Assembly (NCBI RefSeq): GCF_900172295.1
Contig: NZ_FWFL01000009.1
Location: 62,001 to 126,000 of the forward strand
Direction: 5' to 3'
DNA length: 64,000 nucleotides
From: Roseovarius litorisediminis
GTDB taxonomy: Bacteria; Pseudomonadota; Alphaproteobacteria; Rhodobacterales; Rhodobacteraceae
Shown: positions 60,758-64,000 of the stretch, piece after piece
Layout of the letters: every line of letters starts with the position of its first letter
Position numbering within the stretch: position 1 is the stretch's first letter
Notes under the pieces: model-generated
What the model was told of the DNA's origin: nothing
Seen by the model: only the letters and a program-made list of their open reading frames with translations
Database searches by the model: none
Program-made: the position numbers and the translations under genes

Positions 60758-61828
60758 TTGGCTGATCCGTATTTCTCGGAACTGAAATTTGTCGGCGGGA
60801 CAGTCCTTGATTTTCTTGAGATCGCCGTCGACACCGGGCTGGATGTCAGCGGCATTCAGGTTGTTGTCTACAATCCGGACGGTACGGTCAGGTCAACTGA
60901 CACGCTTGGAACCGCCAGCGGAACAATTGCCGGAAGCGATATTTATGTAATTGACAGTACCACCGCTGCGAATTTCAACGGCGTGCATCAGAACGGCGCA
61001 GTGGCACTGGTGCAGGACGGCGTTGTGCTGTCCTTTTTGTCCTTCAGCAGAACCGTTACCCCGTCTGAGGGGCCGGCTGTCGGGTTAACATCGACAGCCC
61101 TGGGAACTACCACAGGTGGCCAGTCTCTGGAATCGACAGATGGCGGGACGACCTATGTCGTTCAGACCAACCCCACCCCCGGCACCGCACCCTGTTTTCA
61201 GACCGGGTCGCTTATCCTGACGGATCGGGGTTACGTTCCTGTAGAAACCCTGAAGGCGGGTGACTTGGTGGAAACGCTTGATCAGGGGCTTATGCCGCTT
61301 CTTTGGGTTGGAAATCGTGTGCTGACGTTTTCAGAAATGGCCAACCCCAAGTTTCACCCGGTCTGCATACCCGCAGGGTCTATGGCGCTAGGCGTGCCTA
61401 ATCGTGATCTTTTCCTTTCCCCCAATCACCGCGTATTTCTCAACCATCCTGTAACAGAGTTGCTGTTTCACGAATCCGAGGTGCTGACCCCGGTAAAAGC
61501 ACTGGTCGGCTATCGGGGCGTCGGGTGCAGACCGATCAGCGCACCAGTCAACTACCACCACCTTTTGTTCAAACGCCATCAGGTGGTCTGGTCCAATGGC
61601 CTGCCAAGCGAAAGCTTTTTCCCTGATCACGTCGGCCTTTCGGCCTATTCGGACAAAATGCAAAATAGCCTGATGTCGACACTTCCGGCATTGAGGCAGG
61701 GAATAAATGCCTATGGCCGCACCGCGCGGATGGTATTGAAACCGTCAGAAACGCAAGTTTTGCTAAGCTATGTAGCGACAGGTCCGCTATCCAGATTTTG
61801 CAGCCAGAACATGCCATCTGTGGCCTGA
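60758..61828 (+). CDS. Hint (Hedgehog/intein-type) domain protein
   Basis: The 356-residue protein starts at TTG with AGAGGTG upstream. Residues 1 to about 145 are a Gly/Thr/Asp-rich beta-type region with no signal peptide. At about 147 a Hint domain begins: PCFQTGSLILTDRGYVPVETLKAGDLVETLDQGLMPLLWVGNR, then LFLSPNHRVFL with the conserved His. Many roseobacters carry several such proteins; self-cleavage or secretion-linked processing is suspected but unproven. A C-terminal His-Asn splice junction is not seen. It converges with ccoS. Confidence 0.8.
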   Translation: MADPYFSELKFVGGTVLDFLEIAVDTGLDVSGIQVVVYNPDGTVRSTDTLGTASGTIAGSDIYVIDSTTAANFNGVHQNGAVALVQDGVVLSFLSFSRTVTPSEGPAVGLTSTALGTTTGGQSLESTDGGTTYVVQTNPTPGTAPCFQTGSLILTDRGYVPVETLKAGDLVETLDQGLMPLLWVGNRVLTFSEMANPKFHPVCIPAGSMALGVPNRDLFLSPNHRVFLNHPVTELLFHESEVLTPVKALVGYRGVGCRPISAPVNYHHLLFKRHQVVWSNGLPSESFFPDHVGLSAYSDKMQNSLMSTLPALRQGINAYGRTARMVLKPSETQVLLSYVATGPLSRFCSQNMPSVA

Positions 61829-61830
61829 GG

Positions 61831-61989
61831 TCAGGGTTTGGGGTGGTCATCCCAATCATCAGAAAGGATACGGCGGCTGTCGCCGTCGGGATCGTCATAC
61901 TGGTTGGAACGCACCGTATAGATAAACGCCACAAGACCCACGCCCCCCAGAAACAGGGAAATGGGAATCAGGTAGGCCAGGATGTTCAT
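61831..61989 (-). CDS. ccoS: Cytochrome cbb3 oxidase assembly protein CcoS
   Basis: This 52-residue protein has one membrane helix (ILAYLIPISLFLGGVGLVAFIYTV) followed by RSNQYDDPDGDSRRILSDDWDD. The Q-Y/F-D-D-P-G/D pattern after the helix is the CcoS/FixS signature. CcoS is needed to mature cbb3-type oxidase, with copper supplied by CcoI. It begins four bases after the ccoI stop on the same strand. Its stop is two bases from that of the Hint gene. Confidence 0.92.
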   Translation of the reverse strand: MNILAYLIPISLFLGGVGLVAFIYTVRSNQYDDPDGDSRRILSDDWDDHPKP

Positions 61990-61993
61990 TGCA

Positions 61994-64000
61994 TTACCTC
62001 AGCCTGAGCGCGTTGAGCGACACCGTGATTGAACTGGCCGACATGGCCAATGCCGCAATCAGTGGTGTGGCCAGACCTGCCACCGCTAGCGGCACGGCGA
62101 TGATATTGTAGATCGTGGCAATCCGAAAGTTTTCGCGTATCCGCCGGGTGGCGGATTGTGCTGTGTCACAAGCCGCCGCAATCGGGCTGAGATCACTGCC
62201 CAGCAAAACGATGTCGCTGGCCACCCGCGCGGCATCCAGCGCTGACGCTGGCGAGATCGAGACATGGGCGGCTGCCAGCGCCGCAGTATCATTCAGCCCA
62301 TCCCCCACCATCAGGACATGCGCACCATTGTAGGTCATGGCCTGAATGCGGGCAGATTTGTCGGCCGGAAGCGCCTCGGCCAGCCAATGGGTGATACCCA
62401 GCCGCTTTGCCAGTGCCTCGACCGCAGCCGTGGTATCGCCGGACATCAGATAAACAGATTTCCCGCTGTCCTTCAGCGCCTGCACCGCGTCGGAGGCGCC
62501 CTCACGTAAATGGTCGGCAAAGGTGAATGTAATGGCAGGCCGACCGGCGACCTGCAGGTGGGTTGCTGTCTGTGCGGTGTCCCCTGCCCCGGTCCAGCTG
62601 GCACGGCCCAGCCGAACCTCCTGTCCCTTGTAAGTGCCTTTGGTACCATAGCCGGGCACTTCGGTAATGTTGGCGACGCCAGCGCAAGCCATCCCGGCGT
62701 CACGCGCTGCACGGGTGATGGATTGCGCCAGGGGATGGGACGACCCCCGCGCCAGGGCATAGGCCACTTCGGCGTCTTTGCGTGGAAGGGATTCCAAATT
62801 GGTCAATTCGGGTGCACCCGCGGTCAAAGTGCCGGTTTTGTCAAAGACCACGGTATCGACCTGCGCCAGACGTTCCAGCGCCGTTTCGTGTTTGATCAGC
62901 ATACCACGGCGAAACAGCCGGCCACTGGCCGCAGTCGTCACAGCAGGTACGGCCAGCCCAAGCGCACAGGGGCAGGTGATGATCAGTACGGCGGCGGCGA
63001 TGTTGAGGGCCGTGCGTACATCCCATGAATAAAGGTACCAGCCCAGGAAACTGAGCGCCGACAAGATATGTACGCCGGGGGCATAAAGCTTGGCCGCCTT
63101 GTCGGCCAGTGAGGTATAACGCGAGCGCCCGGATTCCGCGAGCGCAACCAGATCGGCCATCTGGTGCAATGAGGTATCTGCGCCTACTGCCGTGGCGCGA
63201 ACCGTCAACAGGCCCGTCAGATTGACCTCGCCGGCCGATACCCGCTGCCCTTCGCCGGCAAAAACCGGCACGGTTTCACCCGTCAACAGCGAGCGGTCGA
63301 TTTCGGACGTGCCGCTGACAATCTCGCCGTCCACCGGCATGCGGCCGCCGGGACGGACAAGAATCATGTCACCGACACGCAATTCAGCGACATTGACGGT
63401 TTCCTCAGCACCATCGGACAGGCGGATCGCACGGGGCACCTCAAGTGCGGTCAGTTCTTCGGCGGCTGAACGGGCAATGGCGCGGGTGCGGTGATCAAGA
63501 TAGCGGCCTGCCAGCAAAAAGAAGGTCAGGGCAAGTGCGGCGTCGAAATAGGCGTGTTCACCCGATAGCGCGGTTTCCCAAAGCGACGTAACCACCGCCA
63601 GCAAGATCGCCAGCGTAATTGGCACGTCCATATTGAGCGAGCGGTTGGACAGCGCGGCCCAGGCATTGCGGAAAAACGGCTGCCCGGCAAAGGCGATAGT
63701 AGGCAGGGCGATGGCCGCAGAAATCCAGTGAAACAGGTCGCGTGTGGCGTCTGCGGCCCCGGACCAGACGGCGACAGACAGCAGCATCACATTCATCGAG
63801 GCAAAGCCCGCCACGGCCAGCCGCATCAGCAATTCGCGCCCGGCACGATTGTTCGCCGTGGCGTTCAGGGTACCAGCGTCCAGCTCGTGTGCCTCGTATC
63901 CCAACCCCTGAACCAGGGCGACCATATCCTGCGCGCTCACATCAGCGCCCGCATCGATGCTGGCGCGTTTGAGGGTTAGATTTACACGGGCGGATTTGAC
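61994..64000 (-). CDS. ccoI: Copper-exporting P-type ATPase CcoI/FixI (5' end outside window)
   Basis: The visible 668 residues lack the start; the frame continues to the window edge with the end of a heavy-metal-associated domain (ASIDAGADVSAQDMVALVQGLGYEA). Next come four pairs of helices, the phosphatase loop LLTGETVPV, the copper channel CPC in ITCPCALGLAVP, the phospho-acceptor DKTGTLT, an HP motif in GSSHPLAQSI, and MVGDGLNDTAAL. Adjacent ccoS makes it the cbb3-assembly copper ATPase rather than a detoxifying CopA. The upstream ccoGH genes would lie beyond the right edge. Confidence 0.92.
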   Translation of the reverse strand, partial: VKSARVNLTLKRASIDAGADVSAQDMVALVQGLGYEAHELDAGTLNATANNRAGRELLMRLAVAGFASMNVMLLSVAVWSGAADATRDLFHWISAAIALPTIAFAGQPFFRNAWAALSNRSLNMDVPITLAILLAVVTSLWETALSGEHAYFDAALALTFFLLAGRYLDHRTRAIARSAAEELTALEVPRAIRLSDGAEETVNVAELRVGDMILVRPGGRMPVDGEIVSGTSEIDRSLLTGETVPVFAGEGQRVSAGEVNLTGLLTVRATAVGADTSLHQMADLVALAESGRSRYTSLADKAAKLYAPGVHILSALSFLGWYLYSWDVRTALNIAAAVLIITCPCALGLAVPAVTTAASGRLFRRGMLIKHETALERLAQVDTVVFDKTGTLTAGAPELTNLESLPRKDAEVAYALARGSSHPLAQSITRAARDAGMACAGVANITEVPGYGTKGTYKGQEVRLGRASWTGAGDTAQTATHLQVAGRPAITFTFADHLREGASDAVQALKDSGKSVYLMSGDTTAAVEALAKRLGITHWLAEALPADKSARIQAMTYNGAHVLMVGDGLNDTAALAAAHVSISPASALDAARVASDIVLLGSDLSPIAAACDTAQSATRRIRENFRIATIYNIIAVPLAVAGLATPLIAALAMSASSITVSLNALRLR

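Noticed and set aside
60758-61828. Hint protein as an intein
   Set aside because: No split host sequence flanks it and the C-terminal His-Asn plus nucleophile needed for splicing is not visible.

Overview
The window looks like a chromosomal segment from a marine alphaproteobacterium of the order Rhodobacterales (Roseobacter group). The evidence is gene content: a DddP-type DMSP lyase, DctPQM TRAP transport, aerobic cobalamin genes (cobW, cobN, cobO, cbtBA behind a B12 riboswitch), ccoI/ccoS, Hint-domain and CobN proteins of the roseobacter style, and short intergenic elements typical of this group. No phage, transposase, rRNA operon or CRISPR array is visible.

Layout. 1-9.4 kb: the 5' end of pyrB (minus strand), a four-gene run (uracil-DNA glycosylase, metallophosphoesterase, LysE exporter, MoaB), an RND efflux pair, a DsbD N-domain-like protein, and YqgE. 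9.4-17.4 kb: C4-dicarboxylate module, dctB-dctD, an acyltransferase, two palindromic DctD-type operators, then dctPQM with a terminator. DctD has lost the GAFTGA loop and the Walker A lysine. 17.6-25.5 kb: BMP-type nucleoside/nucleobase ABC transporter, cytosine-deaminase-like amidohydrolase, a PuuE-UraD fusion and ureidoglycolate lyase. 25.6-29.4 kb: tRNA-CAU, an FAD-linked oxidase, hemC and hemE. 29.4-32.4 kb: a solitary Phd/YefM-like antitoxin behind a cluster of CGTACG palindromes, dddP, and two minus-strand genes. 32.6-43.2 kb: cobalamin region with riboswitch, cbtB, cbtA, a 45-residue His-tailed membrane peptide, DUF1636, cobW, cobN, cobO, with two GNATs, a GFA protein and lrgAB interspersed. 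43.2-46.4 kb: an A/T-richer patch with a DUF4062 gene broken by one in-frame amber codon, two tandem Lin0512-family genes, a GntR regulator and a small secreted protein.

46.5-59 kb: reductive pyrimidine degradation. preT and preA (dihydropyrimidine dehydrogenase) flank a methyltransferase. Two RutR-like TetR regulators face a ureidopropionase-like amidohydrolase (pydC), a small unknown protein, dihydropyrimidinase, and an NMT1-type ABC transporter. 59-64 kb: a SPOR-domain D,D-carboxypeptidase, a Hint protein, ccoS and the 3' part of ccoI.

The most connected signal is regulatory. Sites resembling the RutR consensus TTGACCANNTGGTCAA occur before the BMP operon, before the GntR gene, before preT and twice between the TetR and pydC genes. 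This suggests that nucleobase uptake and both catabolic blocks form one regulon. All functions are inferred from sequence reading alone; no database search was possible.
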